Assembly: GCA_039621445.1 (NCBI GenBank)
Contig: CP154956.1
Span: forward strand, 1,105,653-1,169,652
Origin: Euglena gracilis
Taxonomy: Eukaryota > Euglenida > Euglenophyceae > Euglenales
DNA length: 64,000 nucleotides
Direction: 5' to 3'
Shown: positions 53,901-63,752 of the stretch, in pieces
Position numbering within the stretch: position 1 is the stretch's first letter
Layout of the letters: every line of letters starts with the position of its first letter
Position numbers and translations under genes: made by a program
Notes under the pieces: model-generated
What the model saw: only the letters and a program-made list of their open reading frames with translations
Told to the model about the DNA's origin: nothing
Database searches by the model: none

Positions 53901-54592
53901 AAAACTGTGCCGATTCTCCAACACATGTCCCTGTCCGGGGGAAAAGTTTCTCTCCGGAAAAACTGTCCCATGACAAAAAGGACCAGCAAAAACACAAACC
54001 AAAATTCCACCTGAAATGACTGATTTGTCCCCGTCTGGGATGGTGACACATGTCCACACCGTGCTCCACCCCAAATGACATTTGGGACAACCAAAAACTG
54101 AAAACTCTGAAACTGAAAATAATTGATCTGGCTGCCTGAACACTAGGAGAAAAATCCCAAGCATCGTGGCTGGGCGTCTCCATTTAAGTGGAAAGCAACT
54201 GGGGAAAAAACCTGCACCCCAGAAACCAGATTCAAAGATGTTTGACTTGGCTGTTTTTCCATAAGCCAAACTCTGTGAACTGAAAATCCAGCTTTAAACT
54301 TCTGGCTGATTGAGCATCTGCCTCCAACGCCAGATCACAATGAATAAAGCATCAAAAAACAATCACAAAACAACCCACAGAAACATACTCGACACTGTAA
54401 AGTGCTGTGCTGTGCCAGTCAGCGGTTAGACCTGTGCTGAATGAAAAATCACCACCACCACTGATACGGTGGATACCACCCCCAGCTGTTCCATGGCCTT
54501 AAATGCCAGTCCAAACCCCACCAATCTTGAAACCAATTTGGTCTCAAAAATTGAAAATCATTACAACTGTTTTGGCAGGCCTCCAGAATTTT
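50987..54592. other. Non-coding interior of the LARD element
   Basis: No enzyme motif appears in any frame over 3.6 kb. There are several poly-C runs. A block TCACTGCCCCCCCC...CACATGGGG...ATGGGGGTCA occurs twice (about 52,229-52,277 and 52,340-52,381). The longest frames (54,269-53,706 and 53,067-52,549, both minus) have no recognisable motif and are rich in Phe, Cys and Trp, which argues against coding. Confidence 0.6.
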
Positions 54593-55375
54593 TCATCTGT
54601 GTCCGAATTTTCTTGGCTGTGCGGCAAAATCTGCGGAAGATTTTTCAGAAGACACTGATGATGTTTGCAAATTCGTGACATGTCCAGAAATTAGATTCAC
54701 AGACACAAAATCTTCTGGACTTGGCAACGTTGTTTCACTGGGCTGCAGCTTTTCAGCGATTTGCAGTTCCAATGTTTTTATGTGTTCCGCCAATCGGCCT
54801 ATTTCTTCTTTTGCCACACTTAATAAACATTGCACGTCAACCAGCTGTTTTGTCAGAGCCTTGTCTCTCTCAAACAGGGACACGTAATAATTCTCAAAAC
54901 GGACTTCAAGGTCATAACACCAGCCTCGGACAGTTTTGTCCATTCGTTCCATTCGTCGTTCAATTCTCCGACGCCACTCAGCCAGATCAAGTCCCTCAAG
55001 ATAACTGGGCTCACGCTGGTTGGATCCTTCCTCAAAATTTTCACTGTCAGAATCCTCAAAAACAGGAGGATGGTCTTTTATTTCAGTGTCACCTTTCAGA
55101 GATGAAGAACCACCACCTTCAACATCTGAACAGATTCTGCTGGCAGAGCCAGCAGAATCAACCCCTCTACTTTCCACGTTGGGGGGTTCAGAAACAGAAA
55201 TTTGCTGAGAAGATGATTGCACTGAAAAATTTACTGGCCACATGCCAGCAGCTTTCATTCGACGCTCAACCATTTCTTGAATTATTTCTTCCTCCGTTTC
55301 GGTTTCTGATTCGTCACAGAACGAATCCAAAAAGCCTTCACTAACAGAGTTAGTGAAGCCACCTCTGCGTACCAT
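54593..55375 (-). CDS. LARD element protein: acidic N-terminal half, coiled-coil C-terminal half
   Basis: An uninterrupted frame of 260 codons from the ATG at 55,375. Residues 20-130 are acidic and serine-rich (CDESETETEEEIIQEMVERR). Residues 150-225 are strongly helical with heptads (RDKALTKQLVDVQCLLSVAK). There is no CCHC knuckle and no capsid motif that I recognise. The start codon consists of the last LTR base and the first two bases of the primer binding site. The frame stays open for 93 more codons upstream into the LTR. It is the only protein of the element, so it may be a Gag-like packaging protein; that is inference. Confidence 0.6.
   Translation of the reverse strand: MVRRGGFTNSVSEGFLDSFCDESETETEEEIIQEMVERRMKAAGMWPVNFSVQSSSQQISVSEPPNVESRGVDSAGSASRICSDVEGGGSSSLKGDTEIKDHPPVFEDSDSENFEEGSNQREPSYLEGLDLAEWRRRIERRMERMDKTVRGWCYDLEVRFENYYVSLFERDKALTKQLVDVQCLLSVAKEEIGRLAEHIKTLELQIAEKLQPSETTLPSPEDFVSVNLISGHVTNLQTSSVSSEKSSADFAAQPRKFGHR
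55357..55374 (-). promoter_or_regulatory. Primer binding site of the LARD element
   Basis: Minus-strand TGGTACGCAGAGGTGGCT directly follows the CCAACA end of the 5' LTR. It shares GCAGAGG with the site of element A. Confidence 0.75.
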
Positions 55376-55980
55376 GTTGGAGGTTGGGGACCCCGCTCGC
55401 CCCCCGGGGGGGCCGCTGCTTTCACTGGGGCCACAAATTCCTGTTTCTGGCCCTGGTGGGCTCAGGCCAGGGCCTTTGGCAAGTTGGGCCCCGTTTTCAA
55501 ATAAATCCACAGGCGGTAATCGGGGTGAGGTGTGCCCCCCCGACCCGGGGTCCCCGGTTGCCCCGAGTAGGATCTTTTTTTCCCTCCACTGTTGGTTTTT
55601 TCCCATTTTCCGACTTTGAACTTTCAGGATGAAATTCAACAATGACAAAACCAACCCACCTACTTAGGTGAGCAAATCACAGCACAAAACAAACCTGGCT
55701 GGAGAGGGTAGATGAGTACCTTTGAGTTCGGGAATTGAGCGGGAAAAAGAATATGGAAATGGATGCCTGGCTTCTTTGGAATTGTTCTTTTTGATCCTTC
55801 AATTCTCAATTGACTTTTCTTCTTTTCTGATTCTCAAATCGAATTCTCGAATTCTTCTTGAAATTCGCTGGGGTTCCAATTCAACTCGCGTGGCGGTTGA
55901 CTTGCTCTGGTTATTCCTACCGGGGGTTTTTGGGAATTTTCTGGGAAATTTTTGGCTGCCGACGCCAGCGGCAGCCGACG
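55375..55980 (-). repeat. 5' LTR of the LARD element
   Basis: It pairs with 50,367-50,973; the outermost base of this copy is changed (CG instead of TG on the minus strand). The downstream flank GAAT matches the other side. Confidence 0.9.
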
Positions 55981-57320
55981 GAATACTTCCCATTGTATGC
56001 CGTGTGGTCCGATTTCTCAGATATTGTCGAACATTGTCTTCAGTGCGTCAAGGGATGATTCCCTTCCGTATTGTAGTTTTGGATTTTATAGGTAATGTAC
56101 TTTACTGGCGGGAATTGCAAATGAACCGAAGTTTAAGCAATGATATCCGGGCCAGAAAAGTAGTTGCCAGAAACCTGGCAATTTGTCGGCGCCATCCTGG
56201 CTTTCGTAACAGGAAATTGTACCATCGAAGAAAAAGCCACGCGCATTTTACTTGTAGAGTTTGAGAGAGTGATGTACTTCGGGAGCAACAACCCAAGGGT
56301 GTTGTTCCTCATAGTACTCGTGCATAATTGTATCACATCCGTCTGTGATCCAGAACAGATGGTCAATTGTAAATTGAACGTCCAGGTCGTAACCCGGTTG
56401 TGAGCCTTCGCTCTTTCCTTTGCCTTTCTGGCCTTTCTGTCCTTTTGCGGCTTCGCGCCCTTGTTCGTTCCATCGGTATCCGGCGTCTTTTCGGAATGAT
56501 GGCGTTTTTCTCTACATCGTAACGGTTACACCAGCAGTGTTACGTCCAGCGATGTCACCAGAGGGCTTGTCTGGACGCAGTTGGTGATATATTTCGTGTA
56601 AAGATCGTTGTACGTTGGGCGGTATCGGCAGGTCTTCGCTTTCCTGACGACCCAGTTTCGACTACGCGCTTTAGGGGGCGTCGTCCAAACGACGACGCTG
56701 TGTGCCTTGCCTTGGACGTGTTTGTGGTGGTGTTGCAAACTCCGGTCCACGCGGACGTTTGCGCGCATCAACGTTGTACGGTTTTGCCGGGGCTGTCAAA
56801 TGTTGTAGAGCTTCCTTGTAGGTGGCGCGTTGTGCCGGTGACTCACACCAAGGTTGACCCGAGAACGGCTATCCCGGTTCAACAGGTGGTTGTGTCTGTC
56901 CAGTCGAAGCTGGTTGTGAAGATGTATGTGGTGGAGCAGTCGTGACAGGAGGTGTACGTACAGGTATTGTAGATTGTGCGGGTGCTTTTGCACGTGCCGA
57001 CTGCGCGGCTTGAGCAGGGGGTCCTGCTCTTTGTATAGGTACAGGTTGGTTTGAGCCTGCTGCAGCTGCGGCAGGTTGTGTGGAGGTGGATTGTGCAGTC
57101 TAAATCGCTTGCACCGGTGTTGTCTGTGGTGCCGGAGTAGGTGGGGCTACTGGCGGCACAGGATACGACGCCGAAGCGGGTTGTTCCATTGGACCAGGTG
57201 GATGTGGTGGTGCATTGACACGCAAAACTTCGGGCAGTGTCCAGGTGGGTATAACTAATATTTTGGAGTTTGGTCCAATTCCATCCATTATCACACCTTT
57301 TATGTTGATGGATCCCAAAT
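55981..57320 (-). pseudogene. B3 ORF3 C-terminal part
   Basis: In shifting minus frames 56,400-55,985 reads KLPGFWQLLFWPGYHCLNFG, then MFDNIxEIGPHGIQWEV, matching B2 (QPGFWELWF, then PCQNWGLF; IFDCIHTVGPLGVQWKY). The LARD element sits right after this point. Region 57,318-57,100 is Pro-rich (PPHPPGPMEQPASASYPVPP). Confidence 0.6.
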
Positions 57321-58680
57321 GGGAAGCAAGTTCGTAATTTTTGTCAAGGGGTAGATATTGTTCGCCTTTGGTTGTGTAAGCGAAATACCCGGATTGTGGA
57401 ACCTGTTCACAGTGAATGTTGTCCTATACGGGACGCAGGGGTTTTTTCCGACAACCCGTATCGCTGTCGGTTTCGGAAGTGGTACGGCAGGGGTTGTCGG
57501 TGGTTGTGGTTGAGGTTGTACAGGTTGTGGTGGTTAGGGTTGTACGGGTTATGGTGGTTCGTCTGTTTCCATGGTATGCTCCGGCTCAGGTTCTGCCGTT
57601 GTATACTCGTCATAAGGCTCTTCGGCCTTGTCGTCTGTGTATTGTTCGTCGTATGGCTCTTCGGCCTCAGTGACGTATGGTGGTTGTACACCAGCCTCCC
57701 AGTTCCGCGCAGGCAGCATACGTGGCTGTGAAGTAAAACGTTGTTGTGGTAAGTATATTGGTTCCTGCATTTGGACATCACCCATCATACTTTCTGAGAG
57801 TTCAGGACGATAGCGGCGCATGTGTTCCGTTTAAGCACCCACTGGGTGCACTCCGCGGAGCACAGGCTGGACCAGGACTCCCAGGTATCTGAGGGTTACA
57901 TTGTCTTGAAATCCGGATACTCCGGGTTGGAAGAAAATTCAACCCGCTATCGTACTCTGGGACCACATGTCCCAGGAGGCGATAGGTTCGTTGGCGATTG
58001 CAAGCAATTGTCGGCAGTACGAGTTCCACATCACTCTGACGAAGGGATCTGGTCTGTCCTCTGTGCACATGCGCAGAGCGTTACGAATTGTATCTGTTGA
58101 AGCCGTTGTCAGGTCACCCATGTACTAGGGGAGCCGAGGCATCACGGGAAAGGCATACTGCCTTTGGGGTTCTGGTTGTGTGGCATGCCGCCCTTGTAGT
58201 GGTTGTGTGGCATACTGCCCTTGTGGGGATTGTGACGGGTAATAACGACTACGAATCTGTTCAGCCAATTGTCATTGTTCATATTGACATTTGTTGTTCT
58301 ACCGCCGCAAAAGCAGCGCGTGAGCTACTGCTACTAGCCATGTTGTATCTTCTTGGGGGCCGCGGTTGCGGCACCGCAAACTGTTCATACTCAGTTTCTG
58401 TTTGTTGCAGAATCATTGTTTGAGATTGTAAGCCACCAAGGGTAGGTTGTTCTGGAGCAACGTGCGGAACCGCATGCAGAGTCACAGGGGAATTTGCCAC
58501 TACAGGCCTTGCTGCCGGAGCAGCATGTACCTGAGGGGCTGCCACTACGGACCTTGCAGCCGAAGCAGCTTGTACATGCCGAACGGGGACTTGCCCTCCA
58601 CAAGGAGTGCAAGTCCTCGTCCTCCCGAAGGAGGTTGTGGAGAGGGGGTCTCCCGTAGGAGGTTGTCCAGGGGGCACATA
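57321..58680 (-). pseudogene. B3 ORF3 N-terminal part
   Basis: Frame 58,677-58,279 is Pro/Ala/Val-rich. Frame 58,121-57,939 reads MGDLTTASTDTIRNALRMCT, then PFVRVMWNSYCRQLLAIANE, then PIASWDMWSQSTIAG. B2 has TTETLERAMRMC, PFMQALWDAYCAQLLVVANT and PVAQWCPCGQALMTG at this place, so the two cysteines of the CxCG motif are lost here. Frame 57,821-57,549 has an internal repeat around EEPYDE. Position after the chromodomain is conserved. Confidence 0.65.
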
Positions 58681-59100
58681 CGGATGGGAGGATGGGAGAC
58701 CAGGTCCCCTTCATCCAGCGTCCATCTTGAGGGAAAGAAAATAAGAGCAAGTACTGAGCTGTGGGGAAACTGAGAAATAAGGCATTGTACGGTAACATTG
58801 TACGCATGCGACCAAGGGTGCACACACACAACAATATTTGTATGTTTGCAGCAAGTGTAACATCAAATTTGTAGCTCCAAGTGTAAAAATGTGTAGCGCA
58901 GGACCGTAGGACTTTTGCGAAAAGTCCTTCGCTAGGGATAAAATGGTTTGGCATCCGCCCATTATACATTTTGGCATCCGCCCATCATACATTTTGTCGA
59001 AAGTCTATGTTAAGGACAAATATTGGACAGCTTTGTACATTATCACTTAGAATGTATTTACAGAAATGTAAACGTTGTTTCGTTTGTTACATAGCTTCGA
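58681..59100. other. B3 spacer between chromodomain and ORF3
   Basis: No domain recognised. It includes a short direct repeat of TTTGGCATCCGCCCAT(T/C)ATAC (58,946-58,990). Confidence 0.5.
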
Positions 59101-60434
59101 ATCTTGTTTGATCTAACAGAGAAAACTAGTTGCAGGTTCCCAGGTGTCCTCTTCGGGACCATACCCTTTCCGCCTCACCTTCCAGTAGTGAACACCCTGT
59201 CTACTTTGTGCTTGAGGATTTTAACCACGACAACATAATCTGTCTCAGGCAGTTTTGACCGTGGTTTGAAGTTGAGGCAGGGTATTGCTTTACCGTCTGG
59301 TGGAGTCAGGTATGGTTTGAAGCCATCCATGTGCACATCCTCGACACCGTTGGGTAAAGCGACTTTATAGCGCCCACTTGTACCCAACCGATCGAGGATT
59401 TCACATGGTCCGTTCCAGAGGGGGTCCAGCTTCGTGGATTGCATGCGGGTTATACCGTTCCGAACCCACACGCGGTCACCTGGGTTGTATATCAGTGATT
59501 TGTAACCTTGTAAGAATTGTCGTTTTTTTGTAAGTTTATAGCCACTACGCGCATTTGACATCCGTTCACAGTGATTCCACTTCAGAGAACCATGTTTCGC
59601 AACTCACGCTAGAACGAGCGGGTCGTTCTGACGTGATGTCGCCCATGGCTGGGTGGTCTAGTCCGAAGACAATTTTGTACATTGAGTATTGTAATATCAG
59701 CATCTGTAAAGTTTTGATATAAAAAACACCAGGGTAATGCTTGTTGCCAGGCATTGTGCGATTCGGCCAGTGAAAGTCGTAGCATGTTAACTACAGCTTT
59801 CACTGCGCTTCAGCGCGACCATTTCCCTTTGGACGGTATATAATAGAAAAATGCTTCTCAATTCCCAGTAAACCGCAAATAGTTGTCAAAAATCGACAAG
59901 AAATCAAATGGGCTTGATCCCTCACGATTTCATTCGGTAGACCCATGAGGCAAAAGAATCTTTCTGAAAACATTTGTGCCAAAGCTTGTGCTGTCAACCC
60001 TACTTTCTTGCATGGAATGGCAACGGTGTACCCACTCGGCTGACAGACGAAAAAAAGAACGCTATCGTAAATTAATTCATCTGTTCCTTAGCAAGGTTCT
60101 AACTCCAGAAAACCCTTGCAGAGGGAAGTAGAAATGTCATTTGGTACGGGGAAGAAGTCCATCGTACCTGGGGGGTACCTCTGCGCGGATTCACAGCTTG
60201 ACAAATTGCGCACGGTTGTGAACTTTGTAAACAGCGCTTGTACAAATCTTTTTTGGTCAGGGTTGTACAGTACCTGCGACCCGCGAAGAAAAGAAGGTTA
60301 GGGACCCCAGGGTGACCTTGGTTTTGATAACATAAAAGTACACCAAGTCACAGGGTATGCAGTACTTTTAACCAGTATCATTCCGAAAAATCAAACGAAA
60401 AGGTGATGAGGTATAAATCTCAACCAATTCACCT
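59101..60434 (-). pseudogene. pol: B3 integrase and chromodomain
   Basis: Frame 59,997-59,800 reads [20 protein letters not shown] (second catalytic Asp) and [12 protein letters not shown] (Glu). Frame 59,561-59,175 reads MQSTKLDPLWNGPCEILDRL, then DYVVVVKILKHKVDR. The chromodomain continues after a one-base shift as VHYWKVRRKGYGPEEDTWEP. The first catalytic Asp region and finger lie near 60,130-60,330 in broken frames. Confidence 0.78.
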
Positions 60435-61322
60435 TTACACAATCTTTGTACGACGATCATTGTAAAAAACGTCCTTGGAATAATCCCATTCACGAAAAAA
60501 GAGATGGGATGGATATTCTGATCGCGTAACTAGGCAGGGGCCTGGCATTCTGACGCGTTGTCGTTTTCCTCGTACGGGGCCATCGGCATCCGCCGTCAAA
60601 TCCATGAAACAGGAAAATTGTCCAGAAAGTTGTTCAGCGGCGTCTGCACGCCTTGCGAATTCGTTGGCTTCGCGACTTCCATGGAACGTGGCACCACACT
60701 CGTCAGGGTTACCAGGGTAATGCCAGGTGGCACGAGAGAGTGGGTCAGCGACATTTTGAGTATGACCTGGTGTGTAAAATACCACCAGGTTGAACTGACT
60801 CTAAAATTCCTGCCAACAACAGCTTCAGCCAACTGAGGACATGGTTTTGTTCAAGTCTTCGGTGTACCAGTGTTGGATAGACTCATCTTTTGTCAACACT
60901 AGTATTTGTGTGAGTGAACTGGCGACCAAACTTAGGAATTTTTGTAGGATAAGGACAATGGCATACGTCTCCTTTTCTCGTCTGCTCCATTGAATTTGTC
61001 CTTTTCCGTCTTCACCTTGTAGTTTACTGCTGAAGAGTGCTACAGGGCACAGCTCATTGGACGAGTTATGTTGACTCAACACAGCGCCGACAGCGTAGTC
61101 ACTGCTGTTGAACTCCAGTACGTATGGTTTGTACGGGTCGGCAATGTCAAATACAACATTGTGCATTATCAGTTGTTTAATTGTCGTTAGTGATTCTCGC
61201 ATTGAATCATCCCATTGTATCTTTGTATTGTCAGGAGCGTGATTTTTGATTTGTCGCGTCAGTGGTACCGCGATTTTCGTGAAGTCCATTATGTAAATCG
61301 CGTAAAACTTCGCTAAACCCAA
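60435..61322 (-). pseudogene. pol: B3 RNase H
   Basis: Frame 61,322-60,825 reads LEFNSSDYAVGAVLSQHN, with Asn where B2 has the first catalytic Asp, then KETYAIVLILQKF and LTKDESIQHWYTEDLNK. Frame 60,785-60,435 continues with [20 protein letters not shown] and ends in [20 protein letters not shown]. Confidence 0.82.
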
Positions 61323-61600
61323 TAATCTTTTTAAAAGGGTGATTGTTTTGATGTTTTCTGGTGTCCACTTCTTTATAGCTTCAAGTTTGCTTGGAGATGC
61401 ACTCCTTTGTCCTTTGTTAAGAATGTGTCAACAAAATTTTATCGTTTCGCTAAACAAATGCATTTTTGCATCTTGGACGAAAAGCAAATGTTTTTGGAAC
61501 GTTGTCAGAACTGATCGTACATCGCGGTAGTGGATATCCAGGATATCACTACCCTAATTTGTAAGTGGGGGAGGCGTGCCTATCAGCACGTCATCAATGT
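61323..61600 (-). pseudogene. pol: B3 reverse transcriptase C-terminal part (YIDD onwards)
   Basis: The minus strand reads YIDDVLIGTPP right at the edge of the inserted inverted-repeat element, then a stop, then YRDVRSVLTTFQKHLLFVQD and KLEAIKKWTPENIKTI, as in B2 at 33,000-33,180. Confidence 0.8.
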
Positions 61601-61835
61601 AACCCCCCCCCCTAATAGAAGCACGGGTGCGCTTATAGGGGACAGCAACATCCGGCGGCGGGGGGTGCGCTTCTATTTGGACCCTACCTGCGCGATTTTT
61701 GTTCATTTCCTTTAGGAATCCCATCAAAATGGTGGGTGCGCTTGTAGCGGACCGCCCGCCTTCGGCAGCGGGGGGTGCTCTTTTTTTGGACCCTGTGCTT
61801 GTAGCGGCCCCTTTCTTCTATTAGGGGGGGGGGTT
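61601..61835. mobile_element. MITE-like 235-bp element with perfect 21-bp terminal inverted repeats
   Basis: The left end AACCCCCCCCCCTAATAGAA (plus G) is the exact reverse complement of the right end (CTTCTATTA, ten G, TT). Inside, two related halves of about 90-110 bp each carry GGGTGCGCTT(A/G)TAG.GGAC, then GCGGGGGGTGC, then TTTGGACCCT. Removing it joins the two sides into continuous RT coding sequence exactly before the YIDD codons, with no target duplication. The superfamily is unknown. Confidence 0.85.
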
Positions 61836-62396
61836 ATACCGTTACAAACGATAAATCTCGTAAAATCCATTGTATCATTCTTTGGAACATGACTGCCATA
61901 CTTTGCAGCCATTGGTAACCCCGTCCATTGGTAATCTCCGCTGCAGGTTACAAATGCGGTGTACGGATGTGTATGGTATATGTGCATTTGGCCAAAACCA
62001 TCTAAGTCGAAAATCGTCCAGAGGCGGTTTTCCGCTTGTTTTGTAATCGGGCCTTCGATTAGTGGTAACGTAAATGGATCATCTTTGTCTGTGATTTCAA
62101 GTATCGGTAGTGCAACACAAGTTTCCACATCTTCTGTCCAGAAGCATCGGGAGGGTTGGGTACCACAAAAGCTTGTTAGGTCCACTCGCTTTTGGATGGT
62201 ATGATCCATTTTCGTTCAATCAGTTTTTTTCGATCATTGTATTGAGAACCTGTTCTCTTTCACCTGAACAGCGAACGAATGTTCGGTGCATGGGCTGTGC
62301 ACCTTCATTTATTTCGATTTTACAAACCCCAAAAGGTCTGCGAATTGCAGGATCTATGTCATGAGCATGGATAGGATGTTCTAAAACATCACTGAA
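61836..62396 (-). pseudogene. pol: B3 reverse transcriptase N-terminal part
   Basis: Frame 62,209-61,724 reads DDPFTLPLIEGPITKQAENR, then LWTIFDLDGFGQMHIY (motif A), then YTAFVTCSGDYQWTGLPMAA (motif B region). It matches B2 at 32,680-32,870 but with a missing residue in the motif A block and several changes. Upstream parts are in other frames. Confidence 0.8.
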
Positions 62397-62713
62397 TTAG
62401 CGATTGATCTCTGTAAATAGTTCTTGTGACTTGGGATGTTGACCACCGCTTTGCATCACTGCGGATAGTTGTTTTATTTCGTCATTCTGACCTTTTTCCC
62501 GTAGCAATTTGTCGGTGTGGTCATCAGTTCCGAATGCATCAAAGAAACAGACACGAAAAATGATTCCTTCAATGGTGGTAACATGACACCACAAAAGTCT
62601 TTAAGCAAAGGGGTGTCATTCAGTAAATCCCTCCAGTGAAAGGCGACATATGTCAGTTGTCGGAACCATTCCGCTTCCAGGTTTAAAGGAATGACTAGCA
62701 CACCACGTGCTTG
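62397..62713 (-). pseudogene. pol: B3 pol N-terminal region, cut by B4
   Basis: Frame 62,701-62,474 reads NLEAEWFRQLTYVAFHWRDL, then LNDTPLLKDFCGVMLPPLKE, matching NADWFHQLSYVCFHWWDLPA, DVPLFEDFCGILLPPVKE of B2 (32,080-32,190). The frame ends at the B4 LTR. Confidence 0.8.
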
Positions 62714-63032
62714 TGTGTACCAGGCGTATGCTTCTGTCCACTTCCGTTAAGGAAGTTAGGATGGGAGCAGATCCTATTAGGATCTAATAATGGGTGCCCC
62801 TTCTCTCTCCACAGATGTTATTCATTTTGTATTCTTAATCTTTCCTTTTCTCCAGACCGGACTTGGATATCCAGTCCGTCCTCCCTGCATTGCTCTGTGC
62901 TTTGCTTCTTGGGAAGTTGGGAAAAGGTTTTTTTCAGTTACCCTGATTTTCAGTTGCAAAGTAGGTGCGCCAAGGCGAAAGCGAACGCTTTTTGGGAATT
63001 GGGAAAGGGTAATTGGGAATCAGACGTACACT
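62714..63032 (+). repeat. LTR of B4
   Basis: Starts TGTGTACCAGGCGTATGC and ends GACGTACACT. It differs from the B2 LTR in about twenty positions plus small indels, including loss of the ATTAGGA hairpin symmetry. Confidence 0.88.
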
Positions 63033-63311
63033 TGGTAGCTGATTGGTTACGATCCTACACATACTTCACAGAAAGAAAGGCTACCAGGTATTACACTTGG
63101 TAGCAGAGTGGTTCGATCATACGCTGACTGGCAGCAGAGGGCCCCTGCACCGTTATTACACGGTCGCAGCGTCAGCTCCAGGCTTCTAGTCAACGTCTAA
63201 GCAGACGAGCAGGCCCCGGAAGGCTCTGTACGGTATTATCCGTTACAGCCCCTCTGGTGCCAGCACATCTGCTTAGTTTTGTGGGTTTTTGCTGTTTTTG
63301 TCGTCAGAAAG
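63033..63311 (+). other. B4 primer binding sites and leader
   Basis: TGGTAGCTGATTGGTTACGA at 63,033 and TGGTAGCAGAGTGGTTCGAT near 63,100 repeat the double primer-site arrangement of B2. The rest of the leader is almost identical to 25,590-25,846. Confidence 0.7.
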
Positions 63312-63752
63312 ATGCGAAACACAGGCCCCAACCTTCAATTCAATTATGCCTTATTACAGGCGTCATTGCAAGACATTGACCAAGAAACTGGGGATTGGAA
63401 GCTTTTATGTGAAAGTGCTTCCAGTTCCCATGCCGATGAGCCACATTTGGCTCAATTGTGACGATTGCACATTTGCCATCATTGACAGTGGTCGGCGATG
63501 AGCCCTCCACATCGTTTGGCTTCAGAGGCTAATGCGGCCTCTTCCGCAATCACCTTGCCACAACGGGGGTATTCGCCTCTGCCTGCGGCAATGGTGCAGC
63601 TGTGCACACCGGAGAGACCCGTGGTGATTCCTCCACCGGGCTTCTCTGGTGACGGTGGGCTAGAAACCCCGTGATTCTTTCAACCACCACCCGTTCTTCC
63701 ACCGGCAATCCTTTACAGAGCTCTGCCACCACCACCCGATCTTGGGTGCTAT
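63312..63752 (+). pseudogene. B4 ORF1 N-terminal fragment
   Basis: ATG 63,312 (MRNTGPNLQFNYALLQASLQ) gives 49 residues matching B2 ORF1, then TGA at 63,459. The later part matches 26,020-26,288 of B2 in other frames. It ends at GGGTGCTAT, where B2 continues CCCGCACTAC. Confidence 0.82.

Larger units (their letters stand above)
50367..55980 (-). mobile_element. LARD-type non-autonomous LTR retrotransposon inserted in B3
   Basis: Two direct repeats of about 606 bp (50,367-50,973 and 55,375-55,980) bound 4.4 kb. Ends on the minus strand are TGTCGG...CCAACA. On the minus strand TGGTACGCAGAGGTGGCT (primer site) follows the 5' LTR, and AAGGGAGGGGC (purine tract) precedes the 3' LTR. GGAAT flanks the left end and recurs at 55,980-55,984, so the duplication is GAAT or GGAAT. 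Only one coding frame, of gag-like appearance, is present and no enzyme domain, so it must be mobilised in trans. About ten LTR differences indicate fairly recent insertion. Confidence 0.88.
46690..62713 (-). mobile_element. B3: degenerate giant Ty3/gypsy element, minus strand
   Basis: Read on the minus strand from 62,713: pol N-terminal region, RT, RNase H, integrase, chromodomain, ORF3, ORF4, 3' region, polypurine tract, short LTR. The order equals B2. Three insertions interrupt it: B4 at 62,714 (cuts the upstream part), the 235-bp inverted-repeat element at 61,601 and the LARD element at 50,367. Gag, protease and 5' LTR would lie beyond B4, outside the window. Confidence 0.82.

Noticed and set aside
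53706-54269. Minus-strand frame of 187 codons inside the LARD element
   Set aside because: No recognisable domain, overlapping frames are equally long, and no start-site context or conservation supports it.
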